Source: JAMXLO01 sp963776505
GTDB taxonomy: Bacteria; Pseudomonadota; Alphaproteobacteria; Acetobacterales; Acetobacteraceae
Assembly (NCBI GenBank): GCA_963776505.1
Contig: CAVZNH010000063.1
Span: 34,846 to 98,845 of the forward strand
DNA length: 64,000 nucleotides
Direction of reading: 5' to 3'
The position numbers and the translations under genes are program-made. The first letter of the stretch is position 1. The number at the start of each line of letters is the position of its first letter. Below, in pieces: positions 34,978-43,994 of this stretch. The notes below the pieces were generated by a model. The model did not search any database, was not told where the DNA came from, and worked only from the letters and a program-made list of their open reading frames with translations.

Positions 34978-36576
34978 GTGGATAGCCAGACGTTCGATTA
35001 TATCGTGGTGGGCGCGGGATCGGCCGGATCGGTCCTCGCCAACCGCCTGAGCGCCAACCCGAGGCACAAGGTGCTCGTGCTGGAAGCCGGCCGCGAAAGC
35101 CATCCGTGGTCGCGCATCCCGGTCGGCTTTGCCCGGCTGATCAACAATCCCGCCGCCAACTGGCTGTATTCATCGGAGCCTGACGAAGGCACCGGCCAGC
35201 GCCGCATTCCCATTCCACGCGGCAAGCTGTTGGGCGGTTCGTCTTCGATCAATGGCATGGTGTTCGTGCGCGGCCAGTCGCAGGACTATGACCAGTGGGC
35301 GCAGCTCGGCAATCGCGGCTGGAGCTATCGTGAGGTGCTGCCGATCTTCCGCGACATGGAAAGCTACCAGGGCAGCGGAGACGAGGAATACCGCGGCCGC
35401 AACGGACCGTTGAAGGTCAGCGAGAACTTCGAGACAGGACCGCTGTACGACGCGCTGATCAAGGCCGCCGGCGAGATCGGCATTGCCTATACCAAGGACT
35501 ATAACGGCGCGAAGCAGGACGGCATCGGGATGACCCAGATGACGATCCGCGGGGGCCGCCGCATGAGCACCGCGGTCTGCTATCTCGATCCGGCGCGCAC
35601 GCGGCCCAACCTGACGATCCAGCCCAATGCGCATACCGAATGCCTGTTGCTGGAAGGCAAGCGCTGCGTCGGCGTGCGCTACACGGTGAACGGCCAGCAG
35701 CGCGAGGCCCGCGCGGCGAAGGAGGTCGTCGTCAGCGCCGGCTCGATCAACTCGCCGCAGCTTCTGGAGCTGTCCGGCATCGGCAATCCCGACGTCCTAC
35801 AGGCTCTCGGCATCGAGGTCCGTCATGCGCTGAATGGCGTCGGCGAGAATCTGCGCGATCACTATTCGCCGCGGATGAAATGGACCGTGCCGGCGTCGCT
35901 GGGCATGACCTACAACGACAAGGCGCGTGGGCTTGGCATGGTGCAGCAGGCGCTGAAATATGCGCTGACCCACAAGGGGCTGCTCGGCCTGCCGGCATCG
36001 CCGGTCCGCGCCTATGTGCGCACCCGCGCCGGATTGGACGCACCCGACGCGGCGATTTCATGGATCCCCTTCCTGTCCGATCCGAACTTCCGGCTCGCCA
36101 AGCAATCCGGCGTCACCGCGATCATGAACATCCTGCGTTCGGAGAGCACCGGCAGTATCCATGTCACATCGAAGTCGCCGCGTACGCCGCCCGCAGTCCG
36201 CTTCAACTTCATGACCGCCCAGCTCGACCGAGACGTGACGCTCGAGGCTATGCGCATCACGCGGCGCATCATGACCGCGCCCGCCATGCAGGGCATCGCC
36301 ACCGATGAGATCGCGCCCGGGGTAAATATCCAGTCCGACGACGAGCTGCTCGATTGGGTCAAGAAGAATGCCGAGACCACGTACCATCCCGTCGGCACCT
36401 GCAAGATGGGCTCCGACCCGATGGCGGTGGTGGACGACCAGCTTCGCGTGCACGGGATGCAGGGCCTGCGTGTCGCCGATGCGTCGATCATGCCGACGCT
36501 GACATCGGGCAACACCAATGCGCCCTCGATCATGATCGGCGAGAAGGCATCGCGCATGATTTTGGCGGCGGCGTGA
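34978..36576 (+). CDS. GMC family FAD-dependent alcohol/choline dehydrogenase-type oxidoreductase
   Basis: A 532-residue glucose-methanol-choline oxidoreductase, intact. The FAD dinucleotide motif YIVVGAGSAGSVLANRLS is N-terminal, GMC signature 1 is in GGSSSINGMVFVRGQ near residue 85, signature 2 in SAGSINSPQLLELSG near 260, and the catalytic His/His-Asn end in YHPVGTCKMGSD and GNTNAPSIMIGEKA. GTG 34978 has GGAGG 10 bases upstream; an upstream GTG at 34945 lacks this. It probably oxidises an alcohol and passes electrons to the respiratory chain. The convergent MFS gene ends 3 bp away. Confidence 0.92.
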   Translation: MDSQTFDYIVVGAGSAGSVLANRLSANPRHKVLVLEAGRESHPWSRIPVGFARLINNPAANWLYSSEPDEGTGQRRIPIPRGKLLGGSSSINGMVFVRGQSQDYDQWAQLGNRGWSYREVLPIFRDMESYQGSGDEEYRGRNGPLKVSENFETGPLYDALIKAAGEIGIAYTKDYNGAKQDGIGMTQMTIRGGRRMSTAVCYLDPARTRPNLTIQPNAHTECLLLEGKRCVGVRYTVNGQQREARAAKEVVVSAGSINSPQLLELSGIGNPDVLQALGIEVRHALNGVGENLRDHYSPRMKWTVPASLGMTYNDKARGLGMVQQALKYALTHKGLLGLPASPVRAYVRTRAGLDAPDAAISWIPFLSDPNFRLAKQSGVTAIMNILRSESTGSIHVTSKSPRTPPAVRFNFMTAQLDRDVTLEAMRITRRIMTAPAMQGIATDEIAPGVNIQSDDELLDWVKKNAETTYHPVGTCKMGSDPMAVVDDQLRVHGMQGLRVADASIMPTLTSGNTNAPSIMIGEKASRMILAAA

Positions 36577-36579
36577 CGC

Positions 36580-38108
36580 CTATCGCGGGCGCGGTGTACG
36601 CACCAGCAGCAGGAGGGGCAGAACGAGGATCGCCAACACGAGCATCAATTTGAAATCGTCGATGTAGGCAATGATCCTGGCTTGGTAGGTTACTGCCTGG
36701 TCGAGCATCGCGATGCCGTGCGGGGAGCCGGTATTCCAGAGTTGTGAGGCCGGACCGGACTGCAGAGCGCGATTGAACGGGTTCACGTCTTCCGCGATGA
36801 TGGCGTGGTTGACCTGGGTGTTGGTCTGCAACAGCGCACCGGTGATGGAAATTCCTATCGCACTGCCAAGATTGCGCATAAGGCTGTAGATGCTGGTGGC
36901 CTCGGTCCGTATCGCCGATGGCAGTGTGGCAAAGGCGATGATGTTGATCGGGATCGCGAGAAAACCGATGCTGATCCCTTGGATGAAGCCGACGGTGATC
37001 ACTGTCGATTCCGATATGTCGGGCGTCCACAGCGTCATCTCGTGCAGCGCATAGGCGCCGACCACGAAACCGATGCCGACCAACAGCCGAGCGCTCACCT
37101 TCCCCATCACTCTGCCGCAGATCAGCGCGGCCACCATCAATCCGGCGCCGCGCGGTGCCAGCACGATACCGGCGGTCATGACCGGATAGTTCATCATTGT
37201 CTGCAGGAAGGGCGCCAGCAGTGCCAGCGACGCATACATGATCAATCCCATGATCGCGTAGAGGAAGGCGCCGACAGTGAAATTCCGGTCAGCAAACAGC
37301 CTGGGCGACAGGAAGGGCCGAGGTGCAAGGCAGAACTGCACCAGAAAGACGTAGAACGCGACACCTGCGATGAAGGCCTCGAGCACGATCTCGCGCGAGC
37401 TGAACCAGTCAAGTGTCTCGCCGCGGTCGAGCATCATCTGGAACGAGCCGATCGCCAGGCTCAATGCGCCGAAGCCGATCCAGTCGAGTTTGGCCGACCT
37501 GCCGGTACGAACTCTCCTGCAGGAACGTCACCAGGCCGATCGCGGTCACGATGCCGAACGGCACATTGATGTAGAACACCCAGCGCCAACTGTAATTGTC
37601 GGTGAGCCATCCGCCCAGGATGGGACCGCAGATCGGGCCCATCATCACGCCCATGGTCCACAGGCCCATCGCCTTGGCACGTTGCTCAGGCGGGTAGAGT
37701 TCTGTACATCACTGACTGCGAAAGCGGTACCAGGGCCGCGCCGAACATGCCTTGCAGGATGCGGAATACCACGATCTGGCCGAGTGATTCCGCCAGGCCG
37801 CACAGCGCGGAGGCGATGGTGAAACCGACGACGGCGGTCACGAACAACCGCGTGCGGCCAAAACGCGAGGCCAGGAAGCCGGTGGGCGCCGTCATGATCG
37901 CCGCCGCGACGATGTAACTCGTCAGCACCCAGTTGATCTCTTCCTGGCTCGCCGACATCGTGCCCTGCATGTAGGGCAGCGCGACATTGGCAATGGTGCT
38001 GTCGAGCGACTGCATCAGGGTGGCCAGAACCGTGCAGACCGTCACGATCATGCGGACCGCTGGGCTCACCGTCGGTGGTGCCGCGACTGCGATCGTTGTT
38101 GCGCTCAC
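36580..38108 (-). CDS. DHA2 family MFS multidrug efflux transporter, EmrB/QacA type (two frameshifts)
   Basis: A 14-helix drug:proton antiporter of about 510 residues. GTG 38108 overlaps the MarR stop. Conserved motifs are LDSTIANVALPYMQG (motif D1), FLASRFGRTRLF (motif A), VPLSQSVM and GPILGGWLTDNYSWRWVFYINVPFG (motif C region). Frames change near 37690 (after MYRTLP) and 37495 (after FLQESSYR), each by one base. The closely similar intact paralogue at 50453 shows the expected continuous sequence. The MarR gene directly upstream is the likely regulator. Confidence 0.9.
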
Positions 38109-38560
38109 TCCGCCTTGTCCTGCCGTGCGAGATTTTCGCAGACCAGTTCAAGCACGTGGGTCGCTGTTCTGAGCTCGTCCTCGGACAGGCCGGCGAGCGT
38201 GGCATTGCGTACCTCGCGCGAGGCAGCCTCGACCTGCTCGATGATCGACCAGCCGCGCGCGGTCAGCACGATGATCTTGGCCCTGCGGTCAGCGCCTTCC
38301 TCGCGGCGTTCGATCAGGCCGGATGCTTCGAGCGCGTCGAGCAGGCGCACGACAGACGAACCGTCGAGCGTCAGCGCGGCGGCGAGGTCCTTCTGTCGCA
38401 TCGGCACCTGCGCACGCGCGAGGTAGATCAGCGGCAACCACGTGGCCTCGGTCAGGCCGAATGGCTGCAGGCGGCGGTCTACCTCACGGCGCCATTGCCG
38501 AGCCGCGCGGGAGACGATGGCTCCAAAGCCCTCGCGCAGTTGCCGCTGGTTCTTCTTCAT
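38105..38560 (-). CDS. MarR family transcriptional regulator
   Basis: A 151-residue winged-helix regulator. The helix-turn-helix is in QKDLAAALTLDGSSVVRLLDALEASGLIERR, and the wing carries the family signature GADRRAKIIVLTARG. Start 38560 (MKKNQRQLREGFG) fits the family; an ATG at 38602 lies within the proposed operator. Its stop overlaps the GTG of the efflux pump (GTGA), so it probably represses its own two-gene operon and is released by a phenolic-type ligand or pump substrate. Confidence 0.9.
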   Translation of the reverse strand: MKKNQRQLREGFGAIVSRAARQWRREVDRRLQPFGLTEATWLPLIYLARAQVPMRQKDLAAALTLDGSSVVRLLDALEASGLIERREEGADRRAKIIVLTARGWSIIEQVEAASREVRNATLAGLSEDELRTATHVLELVCENLARQDKAE

Positions 38561-38584
38561 CGGCCGTCCAATAACATGGCTTAC

Positions 38585-38608
38585 CAATATATGGCATGCC
38601 ATCTATCG
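38585..38608. promoter_or_regulatory. Candidate MarR operator
   Basis: The perfect 12-bp palindrome atggcatgccat (38591-38602), set in the AT-rich context aatat...ctat, lies 31-42 bases upstream of the marR start. This is the usual size and place for an autoregulatory MarR site. No experimental or comparative support. Confidence 0.5.
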
Positions 38609-38703
38609 TGGCAACCGGGCTCCCAGTGGTGGTCTCTCCCAGCGCTGGACAGGCGTTCAGTCGCGCGCGCGGATGCCGAGTGAGCAATGGGATGGAGGGC
38701 GAC

Positions 38704-39924
38704 CTACCGCAGACGCGGGCCTGTATCCATCCCAAGAAATGCTCGGCCGCCGATTGGGTACCACTCGGGCGCGATGGTGACCGTTTGGCCGACGACGTGC
38801 AGATCACGCCAGCACTCGGCCAGGCGGCTCTCGCGCTTGAACGATGTACTGCCGCCATGCCGGTACACCAGATCCATCGCCTCGCGCGCGCTGTCCGCAG
38901 CGTAAGTTGAAGCCAACCGGCAGCGAGCGCGCTGCTCGAGCGTGGTCTCCTTGCCCGCGGCTATCGTGTTCCACAGTTCGGCAATCATTGCGCCGCGATA
39001 GACGCGCCCGGCGTTCAGTATCGCATCGGCCCGCCCGACCGCGTCCTGCACCTGCGGGTTCTCGCAAAGCATGCCGGTCCTGCCGCGCGGTGTCTTCTCC
39101 ACCGCCAGCGCAATCAGTGCGTCGATGCCGGCACGAGCGATGCCGGTGATGACGGAGCTGTGGTGAGGCCCGACCCAGGCCTGGCTCGGCAACGCGTAGG
39201 TGATCCCCGGCCAGCGCGACCACTGATTGTCCAGCGGGACACCAACGTGAGGACACGTCCGCCGCTCTGGCAGGAACACGTCCTGCACCGTCCAGTCGAA
39301 GCTGCCGGTCCCGCGCAGTCCGGCTACGTCCCAGCTTCCCGGGACGATCTTCGCGTCCTCGCGCCGAAACACCCCGCGCCAGTAGAGCGAACCGCCATCC
39401 GGGCGGCGGCGCGGTTCTCCTCCGTCGAGGATCTGGAAGCTTCCGAGCATCCAGACGGCCTCCTGGCAGCCGCTGCCGAAGGTCCAGTGTCCGCTGACCC
39501 GGTAGCCGCCCTCGACTGGCACAGCCTGCCCGCCTCCTTGCACGGCAGTGCCGGCGATCACGGTGGCGTGCCCGGGCGGGTAGATCTCGTGGACGCCCTC
39601 GTCCGGCAACCCGAGCGTGACAAGCTGGCCGATGCTGTTGTTGCAGACGTTCCATCCGACCGAGCCGGCGCCCTCGGACAACAGCTCCACGACGCGCAGA
39701 TAGGTCAGCGGATCGACCTGCAGGCCGCCCAGCGAGCGCGGGATCACCATTCGGTAGAAGCCGGCAGCATGTAACTGTTCAACCAGGGCCGGCGGCAGGC
39801 GCTGCTCACGCTCGATCTCCTCGCGATATCGCCGGAGCGTCGGCTGCAAGGCAGCAGCGGCCTGCACCACGGGTTGCGCGTCGATGTCTGCCGCCAGGTG
39901 GGTGTCTTCTGGTATCGCGTCCAT
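38704..39924 (-). CDS. Acyl-CoA dehydrogenase-fold flavin monooxygenase-like protein
   Basis: A 406-residue protein of the acyl-CoA dehydrogenase superfamily, subgroup of two-component monooxygenases (HsaA/HpaB-C-like, DszC-like). ATG 39924 has AGGAGG 5 bases upstream. Stretches include AAGFYRMVIPRSLGGLQVDPLTYLR near residue 55, GYRVSGHWTFGSGC near 140, DVAGLRGTGSFDWTVQDVFLP near 195 and a C-terminal VYRHGGSTSFKRESRLAECWRDLH. The catalytic glutamate of true dehydrogenases is not evident, favouring oxygenase or desulfurase-type chemistry. A flavin reductase partner is not adjacent. Divergent from the EamA gene. Confidence 0.8.
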   Translation of the reverse strand: MDAIPEDTHLAADIDAQPVVQAAAALQPTLRRYREEIEREQRLPPALVEQLHAAGFYRMVIPRSLGGLQVDPLTYLRVVELLSEGAGSVGWNVCNNSIGQLVTLGLPDEGVHEIYPPGHATVIAGTAVQGGGQAVPVEGGYRVSGHWTFGSGCQEAVWMLGSFQILDGGEPRRRPDGGSLYWRGVFRREDAKIVPGSWDVAGLRGTGSFDWTVQDVFLPERRTCPHVGVPLDNQWSRWPGITYALPSQAWVGPHHSSVITGIARAGIDALIALAVEKTPRGRTGMLCENPQVQDAVGRADAILNAGRVYRGAMIAELWNTIAAGKETTLEQRARCRLASTYAADSAREAMDLVYRHGGSTSFKRESRLAECWRDLHVVGQTVTIAPEWYPIGGRAFLGMDTGPRLR

Positions 39925-39991
39925 TGCTTCCTCCTGCCGCATCCTGCTCTCCAGGGTATCTTCGGAACCGAGGCAAGGGATAGGTACCGTG

Positions 39992-40864
39992 ATGGATCGG
40001 CGCCCGCATGGTGTCCTGCTGATTACGCTGTCCGCGATAGCCTTCAGTTCGGCGGGGTTCTTCACGCGGCTCATTCACCTCGACGCGTGGACGCTGTTGT
40101 TCTGGCGCGGGGTGTTCGGCGGCCTGCTGATCCTCTGTATCATCATCGCGCAGCAGCGGCGCCGCACCGTGGCTGCGATACGAGCGGTCGGTCGTCATGG
40201 CCTCGTGGCGGCGTTTTGCTCGACTACCGCCACGATCCTTTACATCAATGCCCTGCAGCACACGTCGGTTGCCGACGTTGCCGTGTTCTTCGCGGCGGCA
40301 CCATTGGTCACCGCCGGACTCGGCCGGCTATGGCTTGGCGTGTCGGCAGCATGGACCACGCTTGCCGCCAGTTTCATCGCCCTGCTGGGGGTCAGCATCA
40401 TGGTCGGCGGTGCAGTCGCCGACGGACACCTGATTGGCGATCTCCTCGCGTTCGGCATGACGATCTGCCTGGCGGTCATGCTGCTGATCATTCGCCAGCA
40501 TCAGGCGACACCGATGCTGCCGGCCGCGTTTCTGTCGGCGCTGCTTTGTCTCCTCGTCTGGCCGCTCACCACACCTCTCGCCATCGGCGCGGGCGACATG
40601 TTCAATCTGTTTCTGTTCGGCACGATGCAGTTCGGCCTGGGGCTGGTGTTGCTGACCTTGGGTGGTCGATGGATCTCCGCGACCGAGAACGCACTGATCG
40701 GCACGATGGAAACGCCACTTGCTGTCGCCTGGGTCTGGCTCTGCTTCGGCGAGACACCGTCCGTCACCAGCCTTGTCGGCGGCCTCGTCGTGGTGGCGGC
40801 GGTCGTCGCGCATTTCTGGTATGGCGATCGACCGCAACTCGCCTTCGAGGAACCACAGAGATAA
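39992..40864 (+). CDS. EamA/DMT family transporter
   Basis: A 290-residue drug/metabolite transporter with about ten membrane helices in two EamA repeats. Typical stretches are AFSSAGFFTRLIHLDAWTLLFWRG near the start, ALQHTSVADVAVFFAAAPLVTA near residue 85 and ENALIGTMETPLAVAWVWLCFGE near 240. ATG 39992 is chosen (GTG 39989 possible) with AAGGGA upstream. The substrate is unknown; such proteins export amino acids or other metabolites. Divergent from the monooxygenase-like gene with 67 bp between starts. Confidence 0.88.
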   Translation: MDRRPHGVLLITLSAIAFSSAGFFTRLIHLDAWTLLFWRGVFGGLLILCIIIAQQRRRTVAAIRAVGRHGLVAAFCSTTATILYINALQHTSVADVAVFFAAAPLVTAGLGRLWLGVSAAWTTLAASFIALLGVSIMVGGAVADGHLIGDLLAFGMTICLAVMLLIIRQHQATPMLPAAFLSALLCLLVWPLTTPLAIGAGDMFNLFLFGTMQFGLGLVLLTLGGRWISATENALIGTMETPLAVAWVWLCFGETPSVTSLVGGLVVVAAVVAHFWYGDRPQLAFEEPQR

Positions 40865-40873
40865 AATCTACAC

Positions 40874-40943
40874 CTTCGCGCGAAGCGCCATTCTTACTGT
40901 CTCCGTGAATTCCGTGGTTCTCGCCTTCCTGCTCCGTGTTGGA
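40874..40943. repeat. Diverged second copy of the large-palindrome repeat (right half)
   Basis: cttcgcgcgaagcgccat, then ctccgtgaattccgtgg and ctccgtgttgga, aligns with 25071-25143 at roughly 80% by eye. Only the short central palindrome and the right arm are present, without the long left arm seen at 25028. It lies between the EamA gene and the convergent ridA stop. Confidence 0.65.
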
Positions 40944-41000
40944 TCTAAAGCAGCCGCCAAGTGTACGAACCCATCACAAGAGGCCGCAGCAGTCGACGCC

Positions 41001-41417
41001 TCAAGAATTGACGACAGCGACAGCCTCGATCTCGACCATGAAATCCGGGCCGGCCAGACGTGTGACGCCGACAGTCGTGCTGGTCGGCGTAGCCACGCCG
41101 AGATAACGCATCCGCACGTCACCGCACTTCTGGAATTCGTCGAAGTCGGTGACAAACGTGTTGGTCTTGACCACGTCAGCCCATGTCGCGCCGGCAGCCT
41201 TCAGGCACCGGTCGAGGTTCTGGAACGTCTGTTCCATCTGGGCGCGCATATCGCCCTTGCCGACGCAGTTACCATCGATATCGCGCGCCAGCTGGCCGGC
41301 GGTATAGACGATCTTTCCGGTGCCGCTCACCGTCACGACGTGCGAATAGGAAGGCTGGCCGCCGGACATCCGTACATTCATTCCCTCGGGCTGAAACCGT
41401 TCGATCTTTAGCGCCAT
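41001..41417 (-). CDS. RidA family protein (YjgF/YER057c)
   Basis: A 138-residue RidA-superfamily protein; members hydrolyse reactive enamines/imines or act in degradation pathways. ATG 41417 is preceded by GGGGAG. Landmarks are GKIVYTAGQLARD near residue 35, MEQTFQNLDRCLKAAGATWADVVKTNTFVTD near 60-90 and the C-terminal GPDFMVEIEAVAVV. The arginine of archetypal RidA (RxxxR active-site Arg105) is replaced by the VTRLAGPDFMVEIEA arrangement, so deaminase activity is likely but not certain. Confidence 0.88.
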   Translation of the reverse strand: MALKIERFQPEGMNVRMSGGQPSYSHVVTVSGTGKIVYTAGQLARDIDGNCVGKGDMRAQMEQTFQNLDRCLKAAGATWADVVKTNTFVTDFDEFQKCGDVRMRYLGVATPTSTTVGVTRLAGPDFMVEIEAVAVVNS

Positions 41418-41462
41418 TGTCTCTCTCCCCTGTGCCTGACCCAGGCAGGATGCCAGCAAGCT

Positions 41463-42545
41463 TCAATTTCCCAAAACCTCGATCGAGGTTGACTTGATCA
41501 GAGCCAGCACCGGGCTGCCCGATGACAGCGCCAACCGGACGATGGCATCGGAAGTCACCCGGGAGATCAAGGCTCCTCCGCCCGGCAACGCGATCTCCAC
41601 CAGCACGGAGCGTCGTGCCGTGTCACCCGTGATCCGCCGCACCTCCCCGGGGACGATGTTGTGCAAACTGATGGCGTCCGGTGGCCTGCCGGCCAGGATG
41701 ACCTCGCGCGCCGGAATGCGAAGCCGACGTTCGGCGTCCAGTGGCGCGTCCAGCAGCGGCACCCAGAATGTCGCGCCGCCGCCCTCCAGGCGCGATAACT
41801 CGCGCCCAACATCGTGCTCCATCACACGGCACAGCAGCAACGCACCGGCATCGTCGCGCTGCGCCAGCGGCAGATCGCCGCGTGCCACGATCTCCGACAG
41901 CGGGCCACTGCCAATCACTCGCCCTGCTTCGATGAGCACCACCAAATCCGCAAGCTGCGCCACCTCGTCCAGCGCATGCGTCACGTAGAGTATCGGCAGC
42001 TTGAGCGCGGTCTTGAGGCGGGTCAGATACGGCATGATCTCCGACTTGCGAAGCGTGTCCAGGCTGGCAAGCGGTTCATCCATCAGCAGCAAATGCGGCT
42101 GCGCCAACAGTGCGCGGCCGATGGCAACGCGCTGACGTTCACCGCCGGACAGGGTGTGTGGACGGCGCGCCATCAGTCCAGCAATGCCAAGTAGCTCGAC
42201 CACCTCGTCGAACTGCACCGGGCCCGCCGCGGCGCGACGCAGACCGAAGCGGAGATTGGTCGCCACGGACATATGCGGAAACAGCCGCGCATCCTGAAAG
42301 ACGAGCCCCATGCGCCGTCGTTCGGGCGGCAGCCAGATGCCGGACGCGGTATCGGCGAGCACCTGGCCATCGACCGCGATACGACACTCATCCGGCCGCA
42401 GTAGACCGGCGGCAGCAGAAATGATCGTGGACTTGCCGGAACCCGACGGCCCGAACAGCACGGTCACACCCGGCGTGGGCACCTCGAACGCCACGTCCAT
42501 CTGCACCGAAGGGAAACGATGCCGCAACCGAATGCTCAGGCTCAT
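41463..42545 (-). CDS. modC: Molybdate ABC transporter ATP-binding protein ModC
   Basis: A 360-residue ABC ATPase of the molybdate importer. Walker A is FGPSGSGKST near residue 33, the Q-loop VFQDARLFPHMSV, the signature LSGGERQRVAIGRALL, Walker B LLLMDEPLASLD, and the H-loop VTHALDE. The C-terminal 70 residues hold the TOBE/Mop-like domain that senses oxyanion (REVILAGRPPDAISLHNI). ATG 42545 overlaps the modB stop. This is the last gene of the operon running from 44976. Confidence 0.94.
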   Translation of the reverse strand: MSLSIRLRHRFPSVQMDVAFEVPTPGVTVLFGPSGSGKSTIISAAAGLLRPDECRIAVDGQVLADTASGIWLPPERRRMGLVFQDARLFPHMSVATNLRFGLRRAAAGPVQFDEVVELLGIAGLMARRPHTLSGGERQRVAIGRALLAQPHLLLMDEPLASLDTLRKSEIMPYLTRLKTALKLPILYVTHALDEVAQLADLVVLIEAGRVIGSGPLSEIVARGDLPLAQRDDAGALLLCRVMEHDVGRELSRLEGGGATFWVPLLDAPLDAERRLRIPAREVILAGRPPDAISLHNIVPGEVRRITGDTARRSVLVEIALPGGGALISRVTSDAIVRLALSSGSPVLALIKSTSIEVLGN

Positions 42546-43183
42546 CGACCCAGCATTGCGTTCAGTCGTTTGGCGAGCCACTCCGACAGCAGCAGTCCGA
42601 TCAGCGCGAGCGTCAGTGACACCAGCGACAGCTGGGCGGCCTTCGCCTCACCGCCAGGCACCTGCAGCGCCGCGTAGATCGCCAGTGGCAGCGTCTGTGT
42701 CTGGCCGGGTATGTTGGCGGCGAAGGTGATGACCGCGCCGAATTCACCGAGGCAGGTTGCGTAGGCGACGATTCCGCCAACCAAAATACCGGGCGAGGCG
42801 AGCGGCAGTGTCACGTTGAACAGCCTGTCGAGCCGGTGCGCCCCGAGTGCGCGTGCTGCCTGTTCCAATCCGGGATCGGCCATTTCCAGCGACAATCGGA
42901 TCGCGCGCACCATGACCGGGAACGTCATCACCGCACAGGCCAGGCTGGCGCCGGCCGTGGTGAACACCAGCCGCACGCCGAACCAGTCGAGCAGCAACGA
43001 TCCGATCGGACCGCGGATGCCGAATATGATGAGCAGTAGCCAGCCTGTCACCACAGGTGGCAGCACCAACGGCAGATGCACCAACGCGTTCAGCACCGGC
43101 CGACCCGGAAAGCGATACCGCGCCAGCACCCAGGCCATCATCACCGCGAGCGGCAGCCCGAAGCCAACGGCACGCGCCGCCAC
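42542..43183 (-). CDS. modB: Molybdate ABC transporter permease ModB
   Basis: A permease of 213 residues as drawn from GTG 43183, with five or six helices and the EAA loop LEQAARALGAHRLDRLFNVTLPLASPGI that contacts ModC. The codons upstream in the same frame encode LLLSPDEWQAVWLTLG, which matches the normal ModB N-terminus. The true start is therefore probably the CTG at 43231 or 43228, immediately after the modA stop, or the start was lost to an indel. ModBC together move molybdate (or tungstate) delivered by ModA. Confidence 0.92.
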   Translation of the reverse strand: MAARAVGFGLPLAVMMAWVLARYRFPGRPVLNALVHLPLVLPPVVTGWLLLIIFGIRGPIGSLLLDWFGVRLVFTTAGASLACAVMTFPVMVRAIRLSLEMADPGLEQAARALGAHRLDRLFNVTLPLASPGILVGGIVAYATCLGEFGAVITFAANIPGQTQTLPLAIYAALQVPGGEAKAAQLSLVSLTLALIGLLLSEWLAKRLNAMLGR

Positions 43184-43232
43184 TCCAAGCGTCAGCCATA
43201 CGGCTTGCCACTCATCCGGTGAGAGCAGCAGC

Positions 43233-43982
43233 CTATTCGACCTTGAAGCCGCGCTTGACGAAGATCGCTCGCGCCTGTGGGCCGGCCAGGAATGTCATCA
43301 GTGCACGCGCGTCGGGCGTGTCACCGGATTGCGTCACGGCGAACGGATACGAAACTGGATCATGGCTGTTCGCCGGAAAGGTTCCAGCGATCATCACGGC
43401 TTTCGACACGGCGGCGTCCGTCGCATAGACGATGCCGGCAGGGGCTTCGCCGCGTTCCACCAGCAGCAGTGCGGATCGCACATCGTCCGTACGCGCAAGG
43501 CGTGGCGACACGGCGTCCCAGATGCCGAGCCTCTTCAGCGCCTGTTCGGCGTAGATGCCGACTGGGACGTGCGCCGGATCACCGGTGGCGACACGGCCAT
43601 TCGGGCCGAGCAGGCCGAGCAGATTGAAGCCGGGGCCGATGGTGACGTGTTGCGGCTTGTCCGCGGCAACCACGAGGACAAGGTCGTTGCCGAGCAGATC
43701 CTTCCGCGTGTCGGCGACGATCAGCTTCTTATCGGCAAGGTAGTCCATCCATTTCTGGTCAGCGGAAGCGAACAGATTGGCCGGCGCGCCCTGCTCGATC
43801 TGTCGCGCCAACGTGGAGCTTGCACCAAACGACATGCGCAATGGCTGATGGCCGGCCTGCGCCCATTGCGTCGAGACATCCTTCATTGCGTCGGTCAGGC
43901 TGGCGGCGGCGAACACCGTCAACTCCTGTGCCCGTGCAGTGAGCGGCGCAAGCAATAGGCACAGTGCCAGCAGGAAGCGCAT
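43233..43982 (-). CDS. modA: Molybdate-binding periplasmic protein ModA
   Basis: A 249-residue periplasmic binding protein with signal peptide MRFLLALCLLLAPLTARAQ. The mature part starts ELTVFAAASLTDAMKDV, the ModA hallmark, with SFGASSTLARQIEQGAPANLFASAD near residue 50 and GIVYATDAAVS near 185 contributing oxyanion ligands. It lies 50 bp before modB and 12 bp after the upstream binding-protein gene on the same strand. Confidence 0.95.
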   Translation of the reverse strand: MRFLLALCLLLAPLTARAQELTVFAAASLTDAMKDVSTQWAQAGHQPLRMSFGASSTLARQIEQGAPANLFASADQKWMDYLADKKLIVADTRKDLLGNDLVLVVAADKPQHVTIGPGFNLLGLLGPNGRVATGDPAHVPVGIYAEQALKRLGIWDAVSPRLARTDDVRSALLLVERGEAPAGIVYATDAAVSKAVMIAGTFPANSHDPVSYPFAVTQSGDTPDARALMTFLAGPQARAIFVKRGFKVE

Positions 43983-43994
43983 CGATTGAACCTC

